From assembly GCF_001904635.1 (NCBI RefSeq), contig NZ_MRCB01000010.1:74105-138104 (forward strand): a stretch of 64,000 nt of DNA, given 5' to 3'. Below, piece after piece: positions 17,109 through 25,512 of the stretch. The stretch is from Hydrococcus rivularis NIES-593. Its GTDB lineage: Bacteria; Cyanobacteriota; Cyanobacteriia; Cyanobacteriales; Microcystaceae. Position numbers and translations under genes: made by a program. The notes below the pieces were generated by a model, which made no database searches, was not told the DNA's origin, and saw only the letters and a list, made by a program, of their open reading frames with translations. How positions within the stretch are numbered: position 1 is the first letter of the stretch; each line of letters starts with the position of its first letter.

Positions 17109-18362
17109 ATGGTATCCATTGCTCGTAAGAACCTACTCGAAGACTTGCCTCGCTTCTTAGTTGCCCAGGCAGGTATCATGTTTGCCGTTAGCCTAGTAAC
17201 AATCCAAACAGGCATTCTCAACGGTTTTTCTCGCTCTACAGCCCTCCTCATCGATCGCTCGAAAGCAGACATCTGGCTAACTTCCGATCGGATGGTTCAA
17301 TTCGAGTATACAGAACCATTGACCTACGCACAACTAGAAGAGGCAAAACAAGTAGAAGGAGTCGAACGGGCAGAACCTATTACTCTTACTACGTCGAGAT
17401 GGTATCCAGCCAACAGTACCGAAAGTAGTTCCGTGCGCATCATTGGTTTCGACCCAAACGGGACACTCTTTCAGCCAGGAGATATTACGCAAGGAAACCT
17501 AAAAGCGGTATCTAACCCCTACACTATCATGGTAGAAGGAAGTCGCATAGAGGAACTACACATCAACTCCATCGGTCAGATGGGTAAAATCGGCAGCTTG
17601 CCTGCTCGCGTAGACGCAGTTACCGAGAATACTCAATCTTTAGTAGCGTCTCCGTTTGTCTTTACATCTCTTGAGAATGTCAATACCTACATGAGTGCTG
17701 GGTATACCTCTAGGGTTAACTGTCAGGCAAACGAAAGCGGAAAGTTCGATTGTACGACAATTTATGAGAAGGCTTCTGATGCCGAAACTAAGCAGTCGCA
17801 GATGCCTCCACTCAAAGCCTTGAGCTTAACCGACCCCGTTACCTATATTTTGATAAAAGCTAAACGGGGTCAAAACATGGAAGCGCTCAAAAAGCGCCTG
17901 CAAGAAACAATCCCCGGAACGACTGCCTATACTAAGGCAGAGATGTCGCAAAAAACGAGAGATTACTGGAAAGTTCGCACGGGCGTTGGCGTGATTTTGG
18001 GCATCGGAGCGGCAGTTGGGGTAATCGTCGGCATGGTCGTCGTGAGTCAAATTCTTTATTCTTCCGTATCCGAACATATTAAAGAATTTGGTACCCTCAA
18101 AGCAATCGGCGCGTCGGATAAACTGCTTTACGGGGTCATCGTAGAGCAATCCATCTGGATGGCAGTTTTAGGCTACATCCCAGGAATGCTGATCTGTTTG
18201 GGTTTGAGCGCAGCCGTCGCCGAACAGGGAATTATCATTTTGATTACTCCGGGGGCGGCAGTTGGCGTGTTTGGTATTATCGTCGCCATGTGCATCGGTT
18301 CTGCGTTTCTCGCCATTCGCAAAGTAACGCGAATCGACCCCGCGATGGTTTTCAAAGGCTAA
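17109..18362 (+). CDS. DevC-type ABC transporter permease, orphan
   Basis: 417 residues in the MacB/FtsX arrangement: one N-terminal transmembrane helix (about 15-38), a periplasmic domain of about 250 residues, then three helices. Near the first C-terminal helix is the DevC signature SEHIKEFGTLKAIG, and later AVLGYIPGM. The same pattern occurs in the permease at 61491-62660, so they are paralogs. DevC-type permeases work with a DevA ATPase and a DevB fusion protein to export lipids or other envelope molecules through TolC. Here neither partner is next to it. It may use components encoded elsewhere. The periplasmic part holds two cysteines (VNCQANESGKFDCTT) that could form a disulfide. Confidence 0.88.
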   Translation: MVSIARKNLLEDLPRFLVAQAGIMFAVSLVTIQTGILNGFSRSTALLIDRSKADIWLTSDRMVQFEYTEPLTYAQLEEAKQVEGVERAEPITLTTSRWYPANSTESSSVRIIGFDPNGTLFQPGDITQGNLKAVSNPYTIMVEGSRIEELHINSIGQMGKIGSLPARVDAVTENTQSLVASPFVFTSLENVNTYMSAGYTSRVNCQANESGKFDCTTIYEKASDAETKQSQMPPLKALSLTDPVTYILIKAKRGQNMEALKKRLQETIPGTTAYTKAEMSQKTRDYWKVRTGVGVILGIGAAVGVIVGMVVVSQILYSSVSEHIKEFGTLKAIGASDKLLYGVIVEQSIWMAVLGYIPGMLICLGLSAAVAEQGIIILITPGAAVGVFGIIVAMCIGSAFLAIRKVTRIDPAMVFKG

Positions 18363-18402
18363 TCCTGGTTAGTGGTTAGTAGAGACACTTCAAAACCCTA
18401 CG

Positions 18403-18432
18403 TGTAGGGTGGGCATATTTGCCCACCCTACA
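18403..18432. repeat. 13-bp stem-loop after the orphan permease gene
   Basis: The arms TGTAGGGTGGGCA and TGCCCACCCTACA are perfect complements with a TATT loop, 40 bases after the permease stop. There is no T run. It is a common cyanobacterial intergenic palindrome that could also end transcription. Confidence 0.7.
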
Positions 18433-18455
18433 ATTTATATCAAATCCGGTTGAAC

Positions 18456-18622
18456 TGAGATCTTGCACCATTCTCAACAACTGTTGTTGTAATGAATTTT
18501 CCGTGCGATCGAAAAAGTCCTCTAAAGAAGACCCAATAGAAATTTCAGTCGATTTTAATCGAGTTGAGCTTTGAGCCTAGAACTTGAGTTCTAGGCGTTG
18601 ATGCCAAAGATGCAAGATCTGA
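18456..18622. repeat. MITE-like repeat family C, copy 1
   Basis: 167 bp with ends TGAGATCTTGCA and TGCAAGATCTGA (10 bases of exact inverted match). The second copy at 35894-36060 has the same length. It contains two inner hairpins (TCCTCTAAAGAAGA and CCTAGAACTTGAGTTCTAGG) but no coding frame. Confidence 0.85.
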
Positions 18623-18832
18623 GGTTGAACAAACACAATAAGTAGCGCGAAAGTCCTTCGCTATCCCCTTCGCTATTGCTGGGGGCAACACTTCGCTTCG
18701 GCTCCCCGGGACGATTCGCATCTAGCTCGCGTTCGAGCAGGCATGACAAGCGAGCGAGGCGTATGGGCTTACGCGCACGCTACGATGAGCGCACTGCACT
18801 ACAGATTACGATCGATTAAACGGTTTAATCTG

Positions 18833-18981
18833 GTTGAGTGACAAATCTTTGTCCCCTCATCCCTAAATCCCTTCTCCCATAAGGGGAGAAGGGACTTCAG
18901 GCAAAAGTTTTAAGTTTAAAGCTCCTCTCCCGCTCTGGGAGAGGGGTTGGGGTGAGGGCAATTTGAGTTTTGTCACTCAAC
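18833..18981. repeat. MITE-like repeat family B, copy 1
   Basis: 149 bp with perfect 13-bp terminal inverted repeats GTTGAGTGACAAA/TTTGTCACTCAAC. The second copy at 35406-35554 has the same length and about 90% identity by eye. Inner hairpins are CTTCTCCC/GGGGAGAAG and CTCTCCC/GGGAGAG. It does not encode a protein. Confidence 0.88.
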
Positions 18982-19021
18982 TAGGGGATTTAATATTATT
19001 TAGTTGATATTTTCTGTAAGA

Positions 19022-19948
19022 ATGAGTTTACCGATCGTCTACCATCCAGACTACGTTGCGCCATTGCCAGAGGGACATCGCTTTCCGATGTCTAAATTCA
19101 AACTCCTTTACGAATTGCTACTCGCCGACGGTATCGCTCAACTCGACTGCGTTTACCATCCAGAAGTCCCGTCGCGGGAGTTAATTGAATTAGTACATTT
19201 ACCAGAATACGTGCGAGCCTATTGCGAGGGAACGCTAGATCCGAAGGCACAGCGCCGCATCGGGTTGCCTTGGAGTCCCGCTTTAGCCAATCGGACTTGT
19301 GTTGCGGTCGGCGGAACGATTCTGACAGCTCAACTGGCTTTGCAATATGGATTGGCTTGCAATACGGCAGGGGGAACCCACCATGCTTTTCCGGGTTATG
19401 GTTCGGGGTTTTGTATTTTTAACGATTTGGCGATCGCAACTCGCGTCTTGCAACAACTCGGACTGGTCAAAAAAGTCCTCATTGTCGATTTAGACGTTCA
19501 TCAAGGCGATGGAACGGCTTGTATCTTTCAAGACGATCCCAGCGTTTTTACTTTCTCGATGCATTGCGAAGCGAATTTCCCCAATAACAAGCAAAAAAGC
19601 GATCTCGACGTGCCGCTACCCGTTGGTTTGGATGATGACGGCTATTTACACGTCCTGGCTAAATATCTCCCCGATGTACTCTCCCAAGTTCAACCCGATT
19701 TGGTGTTTTACGATGCTGGCGTAGACATTCATGCGAGCGATCGCCTGGGGAAATTAGCCCTAACGGATCTGGGAATTTATCGCCGCGAAATGCAGGTTTT
19801 GACTACCTGTTTGGCAGCTGGCTGCCCCGTTGCTTGCGTCATTGGCGGGGGATACGCCGACGATCTCCAAGGATTAGTCGCTCGGCATTCGCTCGTGCAT
19901 CGAGCCGCTAAAGTAATTTACCAGCAATGTTTGGCAGTACCTTCGTAA
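19022..19948 (+). CDS. histone-deacetylase-family hydrolase
   Basis: 308 residues from the ATG at 19022; the open frame extends to a TTG at 19004, but the ATG matches the family start (SLPIVYHPDY). It belongs to the arginase/deacetylase superfamily. GGTHHAFP (117-124) carries the paired catalytic histidines, DLDVHQGDG (156-164) has the zinc-binding Asp and His, and YDAGVDIHASDRLG supplies the second Asp. Bacterial members remove acetyl groups from acetylpolyamines, acetoin-related compounds or lysines. The substrate here cannot be named. It starts 40 bp after the family B repeat, so its promoter lies next to or within that element. Confidence 0.9.
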   Translation: MSLPIVYHPDYVAPLPEGHRFPMSKFKLLYELLLADGIAQLDCVYHPEVPSRELIELVHLPEYVRAYCEGTLDPKAQRRIGLPWSPALANRTCVAVGGTILTAQLALQYGLACNTAGGTHHAFPGYGSGFCIFNDLAIATRVLQQLGLVKKVLIVDLDVHQGDGTACIFQDDPSVFTFSMHCEANFPNNKQKSDLDVPLPVGLDDDGYLHVLAKYLPDVLSQVQPDLVFYDAGVDIHASDRLGKLALTDLGIYRREMQVLTTCLAAGCPVACVIGGGYADDLQGLVARHSLVHRAAKVIYQQCLAVPS

Positions 19949-19958
19949 CCAAAACAAT

Positions 19959-20300
19959 TCACGTTAATATGCTCGGAGCCATTCTCAACAAGCGTTGGAA
20001 AGTAGATGGATAGTTAGCCGTCCAAAGGTTTAGAGTCAAACAAGTACTCGCCAATCCCAGCAAAATAAACGTGACGGGGGTAACAACCCCGATGGCAAAC
20101 CAAGTTCCCACGTGCAGGACTAGGATCGAAGCCAAGCAAGCCGCGATCGCTACCGACCAACGAATATGAGATTGAGGGCGAGTCAGTAAAACCATCGCTA
20201 AAGTTTGTAAAGTTATCAGCAGATTGGCTGGAACGAGAAAAGCGCAGATGGCAATGCAATGATGGTGGGAAAAATTCAAAACCGATATAAAATCTAGCAT
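19959..20300 (-). CDS. conserved small membrane protein (three helices)
   Basis: 113 residues with three hydrophobic stretches: about 17-40 (IAICAFLVPANLLITLQTLAM), 48-66 (WSVAIAACLASILVLHVG) and 70-90 (IGVVTPVTFILLGLAST). A HHH cluster sits near residue 12. No catalytic motif is recognised. Similar three-helix proteins occur in cyanobacteria, but I do not know a function. The stop is 10 bases from the stop of the deacetylase-like gene, tail-to-tail. The upstream region carries a HIP1 site. Confidence 0.65.
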   Translation of the reverse strand: MLDFISVLNFSHHHCIAICAFLVPANLLITLQTLAMVLLTRPQSHIRWSVAIAACLASILVLHVGTWFAIGVVTPVTFILLGLASTCLTLNLWTANYPSTFQRLLRMAPSILT

Positions 20301-20430
20301 GATTTTTATCTGACAAATTTTTTAGGGTAGCTAAAAGCTTGGCTGGGAAGAGAAATCGCTGGCGATCGCAATTTTTTTCCTCGCTTCGGGCATACTAACG
20401 CTAATGTGACATAAAAAAATCATTCGAGCG

Positions 20431-20949
20431 ATGGATTCAATCTTAGATTATCTGGCTTCTCAGTCCGAGCGCGTCGTTTCGCAGTCTAACAAAAACGCGA
20501 TGGAGTTGCTAGTTGCCCAAGAAATCAAAAAACAACTAGAGCCTTGTTCGGCTCAAATCAAAGAGTTAGTCAATCAAGTCGAGGTAGCAACCTATGCTCT
20601 CAATCGTTTGCCCTCTCTCTACGCTTCGAGCGAAGAAGGTTTAGCTTGGCAAAAACAACGGGGTCAAAAAGAAATGCAACAGTTAATTACAGCCACTGTT
20701 CGCGAAGCGCTAGAAGTGGTTCGGAAAGACCCCGCTAGATTTTCCACGCCGCTTCTGCCGCCCGAACGCCAGGAAATCCAAGAAGCTAGAGAAGCCCTAC
20801 AAGAGCTGTTAGATTGGCTTTGGATGTATCAAAGCGAAATTCCTCGCAACGATGCTTCTTGGCACGAACTTATCAAAATAGTCAAGCAAATTGTCAGTCA
20901 AGCCGTCAAAAAAGAAATTGATGAAAGCGAAACTCAATCGCTAAGCTAA
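20431..20949 (+). CDS. ComFB-like protein
   Basis: 172 residues. The segment VATYALNRLPSLYASSEEGLAWQKQRG followed by a helix ending VREALEVVRKDPARF fits the ComFB (late competence) family, in which ALNRLPP.Y..s..G is the conserved core. Recent work on cyanobacterial ComFB-like proteins links them to binding of cyclic dinucleotides and control of motility or DNA uptake; that role is family knowledge and not shown here. The usual cysteine cluster is reduced to one Cys at 39, and there is a C-terminal extension of about 70 residues rich in helix-forming residues. It is transcribed alone, with a terminator after it. Confidence 0.7.
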   Translation: MDSILDYLASQSERVVSQSNKNAMELLVAQEIKKQLEPCSAQIKELVNQVEVATYALNRLPSLYASSEEGLAWQKQRGQKEMQQLITATVREALEVVRKDPARFSTPLLPPERQEIQEAREALQELLDWLWMYQSEIPRNDASWHELIKIVKQIVSQAVKKEIDESETQSLS

Positions 20950-20981
20950 TCCAGTTTTAAATAAATTTTTATTTTTTTACT

Positions 20982-21012
20982 AAGCCACTTCCGTCGTTAG
21001 GGGTGGCTTTTT
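20982..21012 (+). terminator. terminator after the ComFB-like gene
   Basis: The stem AAGCCAC (20982-20988)/GTGGCTT (21003-21009) with a 14-base loop is followed by a short T run (TTTTTAT). Confidence 0.7.
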
Positions 21013-21239
21013 ATCGATCTTCATAACTCAATTCCAGAAAAATTAATCCTTTATAAAAAAGTTGCGTGTGAACTTTCAGCCACCATTAATCGTGAAACCC
21101 TAGTTTCAGAAAGTGAGATAACTATAGCTTATCGGTTTAGCTTGTATGGTGAGAGGAGTAGCTTAATAACCCAAAATTTCCTTTCTTCTCGTCTTTAAAA
21201 GAAGGGAGATGAATCGATCTGTCAAAAAAAGGAAAAACC

Positions 21240-22388
21240 ATGAAGATAGCTATTGCCAAAGAAATTGAAATTGGAGAATTTCGGGTGGCGTTAGTACCAG
21301 ATACCGTCGCTCGATTAGTCAAAGGAGGTTTTGAAGTCTTAGTTCAGACTGGAGCGGGTGCGGGAGCGCACTTCTCTGACGCTGCCTATGAAGCGACTGG
21401 CGCTAAACTAATTGCCGATCCTGCCCAACTTTGGGGAGAAGCCGATCTCCTGCTCAAAGTTTCCCCTCCCAGCGAACGAGACGGACAGCCAGAAATTAAT
21501 TGGCTCAAACCCGGGGCAGCTTTACTCGGAATGCTCGATCCGCTAGGCGATCCCGCTGGCATCAAAAAATTAGCCGATCGCCAAATTACTGCGTTTAGCC
21601 TAGAGCTAATTCCCCGCACCAGTCGCGCTCAAAGTATGGATGCGCTGTCATCTCAAGCTAATATTGCTGGCTACAAAGCTACCTTGCTAGCTGCTGCCTA
21701 TTTGCCCAGAATCTTTCCCATGATGACCACCGCCGCAGGAACCATTCCCCCTGCCAAAGTATTAGTTATCGGCGCAGGGGTAGCCGGGTTGCAGGCGATC
21801 GCGACTGCCCGCCGTTTGGGAGCCGTGGTAGAAGCCTTTGATATCCGTCCGGCAGTCAAAGAAGAAGTCCAAAGCGTCGGCGCTAAATTCATCGACATTA
21901 CTTTAGAAGAAGACGCGGTGGCAGACGGTGGCTATGCCAAAGAAGTTTCGACTGCCAGCCAAGAACGAGTTCGCGAAGTCCTGACCGAACACGTCAAACG
22001 AGCTGATGTCGTCATCACCACAGCACAGGTTCCTGGCAAGCGAGCGCCTCTAATTGTTACCGAATCGATGGTTGCTCAGATGAAACCGGGTTCTGTCATC
22101 GTGGATATCGCTGCCGAACAAGGTGGGAACTGTGCCTACACCGAACCGGGCAAAGATGTCACGCAACATGGCGTTACCATCATCGGCCCGATTAATCTGC
22201 CCGCTTCCGTGCCCGTTGATGCCAGTCAGATGTATGCCAAGAATGTACTGACCTTGGTGCAGTACCTCGTCAAAGATGGCGAGTTAAAACTCGATTTTGC
22301 GGATGACATTATCGATAGCGCCTGTGTGACCCATGCAGGAGAAATTCGCAATTCGCGAGTTCGCGAGGCTTTGTCAATCCCCGTTTAG
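21240..22388 (+). CDS. pntA: proton-translocating NAD(P) transhydrogenase, alpha subunit part 1 (NAD-binding)
   Basis: 382 residues forming the soluble dI domain. It starts MKIAIAKEIEIGEFRVALVPDTV, has QANIAGYKA, the Rossmann motif VIGAGVAGLQAIATARRLGA (about 176-195) and ends with DFADDIIDSACVTH. It binds NAD(H) and passes hydride to the NADP domain in PntB, coupled to proton flow across the membrane. In this organism the alpha subunit is split in two genes, the usual bacterial three-subunit arrangement. The ribosome-binding site AAGGA lies seven bases before the ATG. It is the first gene of a three-gene operon. Confidence 0.96.
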   Translation: MKIAIAKEIEIGEFRVALVPDTVARLVKGGFEVLVQTGAGAGAHFSDAAYEATGAKLIADPAQLWGEADLLLKVSPPSERDGQPEINWLKPGAALLGMLDPLGDPAGIKKLADRQITAFSLELIPRTSRAQSMDALSSQANIAGYKATLLAAAYLPRIFPMMTTAAGTIPPAKVLVIGAGVAGLQAIATARRLGAVVEAFDIRPAVKEEVQSVGAKFIDITLEEDAVADGGYAKEVSTASQERVREVLTEHVKRADVVITTAQVPGKRAPLIVTESMVAQMKPGSVIVDIAAEQGGNCAYTEPGKDVTQHGVTIIGPINLPASVPVDASQMYAKNVLTLVQYLVKDGELKLDFADDIIDSACVTHAGEIRNSRVREALSIPV

Positions 22389-22437
22389 CCTCTCAGGGAC
22401 AACAAAATCATTGACAGACAAAGGAATGAAAGGGTCT

Positions 22438-22731
22438 ATGAGTCCAGAATTACTTACAGGTATCGTTGTATTCGTGTTGGCATCATTTGTTGGTTTTGAA
22501 GTAATTAACAAAGTTCCGCCAACGCTACATACGCCTCTCATGTCAGGATCGAATGCAATCTCCGGCATCTCCATCGTCGGGGCATTACTCATGACTGGAG
22601 CCAAGGAATGGAGCCTGGTAACGATTTTAGGCTTCATTGCCGTCATTTTGGCAACCATCAACGTCGTAGGCGGCTTTTGGGTAACAGACCGAATGCTGCA
22701 AATGTTTAAGAAGAAGGAGGCGAAAGCATGA
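22438..22731 (+). CDS. pntAB: NAD(P) transhydrogenase, alpha subunit part 2 (membrane)
   Basis: 97 residues from the ATG at 22438 (MSPELLTGIVVF); an ATG at 22426 is an alternative, and the frame is open further into the previous gene. Three transmembrane helices (about 5-22, 41-55 and 62-84) match the small dII part of the alpha subunit. Near the second helix is HTPLMSGSNAISGI, strongly conserved and lining the proton channel with PntB. The start follows AAAGGG. The stop overlaps the next gene in ATGA. Confidence 0.93.
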   Translation: MSPELLTGIVVFVLASFVGFEVINKVPPTLHTPLMSGSNAISGISIVGALLMTGAKEWSLVTILGFIAVILATINVVGGFWVTDRMLQMFKKKEAKA

Positions 22732-24137
22732 GCGACTATTTATTAACCGGGATCGAGCTGGCTTATCTAACAGCGGCGGCTCTGTTTATCCTGGGCTTGA
22801 AACAACTCGGTTCGCCTGCCACGGCTCGTCAGGGGAATGTAGTGGCGGGAGTCGGCATGTTAATCGCGATCGTTGCCACTCTGCTCCATCAGTCGATCCT
22901 GAGCTATCAGATGATTTTAGTAGGTATCGTCATTGGCTCTCTGATTGGAGCAATTTCTGCCCAAAAAGTTGCCATGACTGCCATGCCCCAGATGGTCGGG
23001 ATTTTCAACGGCGTGGGCGGTGCAGCCTCGGCACTGGTTTCTGTCGGCGAATTTTGGCGACTACTCAAAACCACTGGCACCGTGCCGCTAGATGCTACGA
23101 TTATTGCCATTCTGGGGGTTTTAATCGGCGGCGTGACGTTTACAGGTAGCGTCATGGCATTCGCCAAGTTACAAGAGCTTGTTACTGGCGCCCCTGTGAC
23201 TTTTCCCTTCCAGCAGCCTTTCAATACTTTTCTTCTCATTAGCTTCCTAGTCAGTAGCGGCTACCTGCTGGTTCGCCCAGAAAATCTAGCAGTTTTCCTA
23301 ACTTTGGTCGGGATTTCTCTGGTACTTGGCGTTATGTTCGTTCTGCCCATCGGCGGCGCTGATATGCCAGTGGTCGTCTCGCTGTTGAACTCCTTCTCCG
23401 GGTTGGCTGCTAGTGCGGCGGGCTTTATCTTGGCGAATAATATGCTCATCGTCGCTGGTGCTTTGGTGGGAGCTTCTGGCATCATCTTGACCGAAATCAT
23501 GTGTAAAGCCATGAACCGCTCTCTTACCAACGTTCTCTTTGGTGCGTTTGGTAGCGATGGCACGGTTGTTGCTGGCGGATCGGGAGCGCAGCAGGATAAA
23601 GTCGTTCGCTCTGTCGATCCTGAAGAAGGGGCAATGATGTTGGGCTATGCCCGTTCTGTTGTCATCGTTCCCGGTTATGGGATGGCAGTAGCTCAGGCAC
23701 AGCATGGAGTTCGAGAACTTGCCGATTGCTTGGAAAAAATGGGCGTAGAGGTTAAATATGCCATTCACCCCGTTGCGGGACGAATGCCGGGACATATGAA
23801 CGTGTTATTGGCAGAGGCAAATGTCCCCTACACCCAACTCTACGATATGGATGATATCAACCCCGAATTCGATCGCACCGATGTCGCTTTAATTATCGGC
23901 GCGAATGATGTTGTCAACCCAGCCGCTCGACACGATACAAGTAGCCCTATCTACGGAATGCCAATCCTAGATGTAGATAAGGCGCAACATGCGATCGTCA
24001 TCAAGCGCAGCATGAGGACAGGTTTTGCCGGAGTTGATAATGAGTTATTTTACAAGGATAAGACTCTAATGCTCTTCGGCAGCGCTCAAGATGTTGTAGC
24101 TCAGTTGGTTGCGCAGGTGAAAGATCTGTCTAATTAA
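22728..24137 (+). CDS. pntB: NAD(P) transhydrogenase, beta subunit
   Basis: 469 residues. The first 270 form eight or nine membrane helices with the proton path; the last 180 are the NADP(H)-binding dIII domain with VIVPGYGMAVAQAQH and GANDVVNPAA. The start overlaps the previous stop by four bases (ATGA), so translation is coupled. The complex uses the proton gradient to make NADPH from NADH. In cyanobacteria it is thought to matter in mixotrophic or dim-light growth. The operon ends with a strong terminator eight bases after the stop. Confidence 0.96.
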   Translation: MSDYLLTGIELAYLTAAALFILGLKQLGSPATARQGNVVAGVGMLIAIVATLLHQSILSYQMILVGIVIGSLIGAISAQKVAMTAMPQMVGIFNGVGGAASALVSVGEFWRLLKTTGTVPLDATIIAILGVLIGGVTFTGSVMAFAKLQELVTGAPVTFPFQQPFNTFLLISFLVSSGYLLVRPENLAVFLTLVGISLVLGVMFVLPIGGADMPVVVSLLNSFSGLAASAAGFILANNMLIVAGALVGASGIILTEIMCKAMNRSLTNVLFGAFGSDGTVVAGGSGAQQDKVVRSVDPEEGAMMLGYARSVVIVPGYGMAVAQAQHGVRELADCLEKMGVEVKYAIHPVAGRMPGHMNVLLAEANVPYTQLYDMDDINPEFDRTDVALIIGANDVVNPAARHDTSSPIYGMPILDVDKAQHAIVIKRSMRTGFAGVDNELFYKDKTLMLFGSAQDVVAQLVAQVKDLSN

Positions 24138-24144
24138 GGATTTG

Positions 24145-24168
24145 GGCGGGCAATCCCCGCCCTTTTTA
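24145..24168 (+). terminator. terminator of the pnt operon
   Basis: The perfect 7-bp GC stem GGGCGGG/CCCGCCC (24145-24151 with 24157-24163), a 5-base loop and TTTTT follow pntB by seven bases. Confidence 0.92.
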
Positions 24169-24222
24169 TTCTCAAAAATCTTTACTTTTTGCAACAGAAA
24201 CTACCAACAACAGTTGCCTTTA

Positions 24223-24792
24223 CTAATCAATTTGCTGCCAAATTTTAATAAAATAGTCGGCGTTGCCACTGATAATTGTTTTTCCATCTGGACTAATCGC
24301 AATCGACATAACTTCGTCTGAATGTCCTTTGAGAGTGCATATTTCTTGAGTATTATTAATTTTCCAGAGCTTAATCGTCTTATCCCAACTCCCACTAATT
24401 AAAGTTTTCCCATCTGAACTGAAAGTAACCGCAGAAACTCTGTCTGTATGTCCGCTTAAAGTAGCAATTTCTCTTCCCGTTGCCAGATCCCATAATTTAA
24501 TCGCGCGATTGTTCCATTTGGACTGATGGTAACTGATGAAATTTCAGCAGAATATCCCCTCAGTTCATAAAGTTCTTTTCCCGTACTTAGCTGCCAAATT
24601 TTTACTGTTTTGTCAGCACTACTGCTAACCAGGGTTTTTCCGTCGGGACTAATTGCTACAGACAAAACTTCATCTGCATGATTAGAAAACCAGTTACCGA
24701 GAGTGCGAACATTTTTAGTTTTTAAATACCAGATTTTAATACTTTTATCGCTGCTGCCACTGACTAGAAAATTGCGATCGCTCGGACACTTC
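24223..24792 (-). pseudogene. decayed WD40 C-terminal region of a J-domain/TPR/WD40 protein
   Basis: WD40 blades can be read on the minus strand, but in two frames. From about 24785 to 24510 one frame gives LVSGSSDKSIKIW, VAISPDGKTLVSSSADKTVKIW and VTISPNG. After that the sense moves to another frame: NRAIKLWDLATGREIATLSGHTD, VTFSSDGKTLISGSWDKTIKLW and IAISPDGKTIISG, then FIKIWQQID and stop at 24223. About 20 bases seem lost at the switch, where the front of a blade is missing. The last frame is the same frame as the J-domain gene immediately upstream, so two indels of opposite phase have broken one gene. About five blades or parts remain, fewer than a full propeller. Confidence 0.8.
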
Positions 24793-25275
24793 TCAATATT
24801 GCTTTTTTAACTTTAATTCTGCTGCTTTTTTTAGATCGGCTTCAGCTCTTCTTTCAAAGCCTAATTTAGAGAAAATAAAGCCGCGATATTGATAGGCTTT
24901 AATACAATTGGAATCGAGACGAATGGCGACAGAAAATTCCGCGATCGCGTCTTGATAAAGTTCTTTTTGGGCATAGTTAACTCCCTCTTGATAGTGAGTT
25001 TCGGGAGTCGATCGCTGAGTCGAAAATTTCGATCCAACTTTTGAAGTTGACGCAGTTGTTGAAGAATTTACGCTTGGTTGATAATTCCTCAGTACCTCAT
25101 AGGCTTCGAGAATTTTTTTAAATTTCTCTGCCGCCTCTTTTTGTTCCCGAGAGTTATTGGGAAAGCGATCTGGATGCCAAGTTTTGGCAAGCTGGCGATA
25201 AGCTTTTTTAACCTCTTCTGGAGAGGCATTTGGGATAAGTCCAAGAATTTCGTAGTACCAATGGTATTGACTCAT
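24793..25275 (-). CDS. J-domain and TPR protein, probably the front part of a broken gene
   Basis: 160 residues. The N-terminal J domain (about 3-65) has [14 protein letters not shown], the HPD motif in WHPDRF, and [10 protein letters not shown] serine/threonine linker follows, then about two TPR helical repeats ([28 protein letters not shown] and [12 protein letters not shown]). The TGA stop occurs just where sense in another frame continues with WD40 blades. Cyanobacteria commonly have J-TPR-WD40 fusions of this style, so this piece is likely truncated by a frameshift and deletion. It could still act as a co-chaperone with DnaK, but without the WD40 part its target binding would differ. Confidence 0.8.
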   Translation of the reverse strand: MSQYHWYYEILGLIPNASPEEVKKAYRQLAKTWHPDRFPNNSREQKEAAEKFKKILEAYEVLRNYQPSVNSSTTASTSKVGSKFSTQRSTPETHYQEGVNYAQKELYQDAIAEFSVAIRLDSNCIKAYQYRGFIFSKLGFERRAEADLKKAAELKLKKQY

Positions 25276-25371
25276 TTTTGGAAGTTTTATGGCAATCTCC
25301 TTTTACGTCACTACAACAATTGGAAAAATAATATCTGTCCGATCTCGCTCTACCCTAACCGGTTATCCTAA

Positions 25372-25412
25372 AAGTATAGAATGTCATGTTGAGCGAAGCG
25401 AAACATCTCAAT
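25372..25412. repeat. ATGTTGAGCGAAGCGAAACATCT-type repeat, copy 1
   Basis: The AGTATAGAATGTC lead and the palindromic CATGTTGAGC...GAAACATCT part recur at 35577-35646, where about 30 bases are inserted between the two halves. The palindrome ATGTT/AACAT flanks a GAGCGAAGCG core. Confidence 0.65.
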
Positions 25413-25512
25413 AGACTTCTGGCAAAGGTCATTAAGATCAAAAATTTAAAAAGTTTTTTTGGTTCTGGTTAAATATTAAGTAATATTAACAATTTGAGAT
25501 TGACTATTACCC

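Larger units (their letters stand above)
18363..19021. other. repeat cluster: hairpin, family C, REP-like block, family B
   Basis: No gene is seen in about 660 bp. In order it holds a 13-bp stem-loop (18403-18432), family C copy 1 (18456-18622), a GC-rich REP-like stretch (about 18640-18800, with CGCTACGATGAGCGCACT) and family B copy 1 (18833-18981). The same B and C families occur together at 35.4-36.1 kb. Confidence 0.7.
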
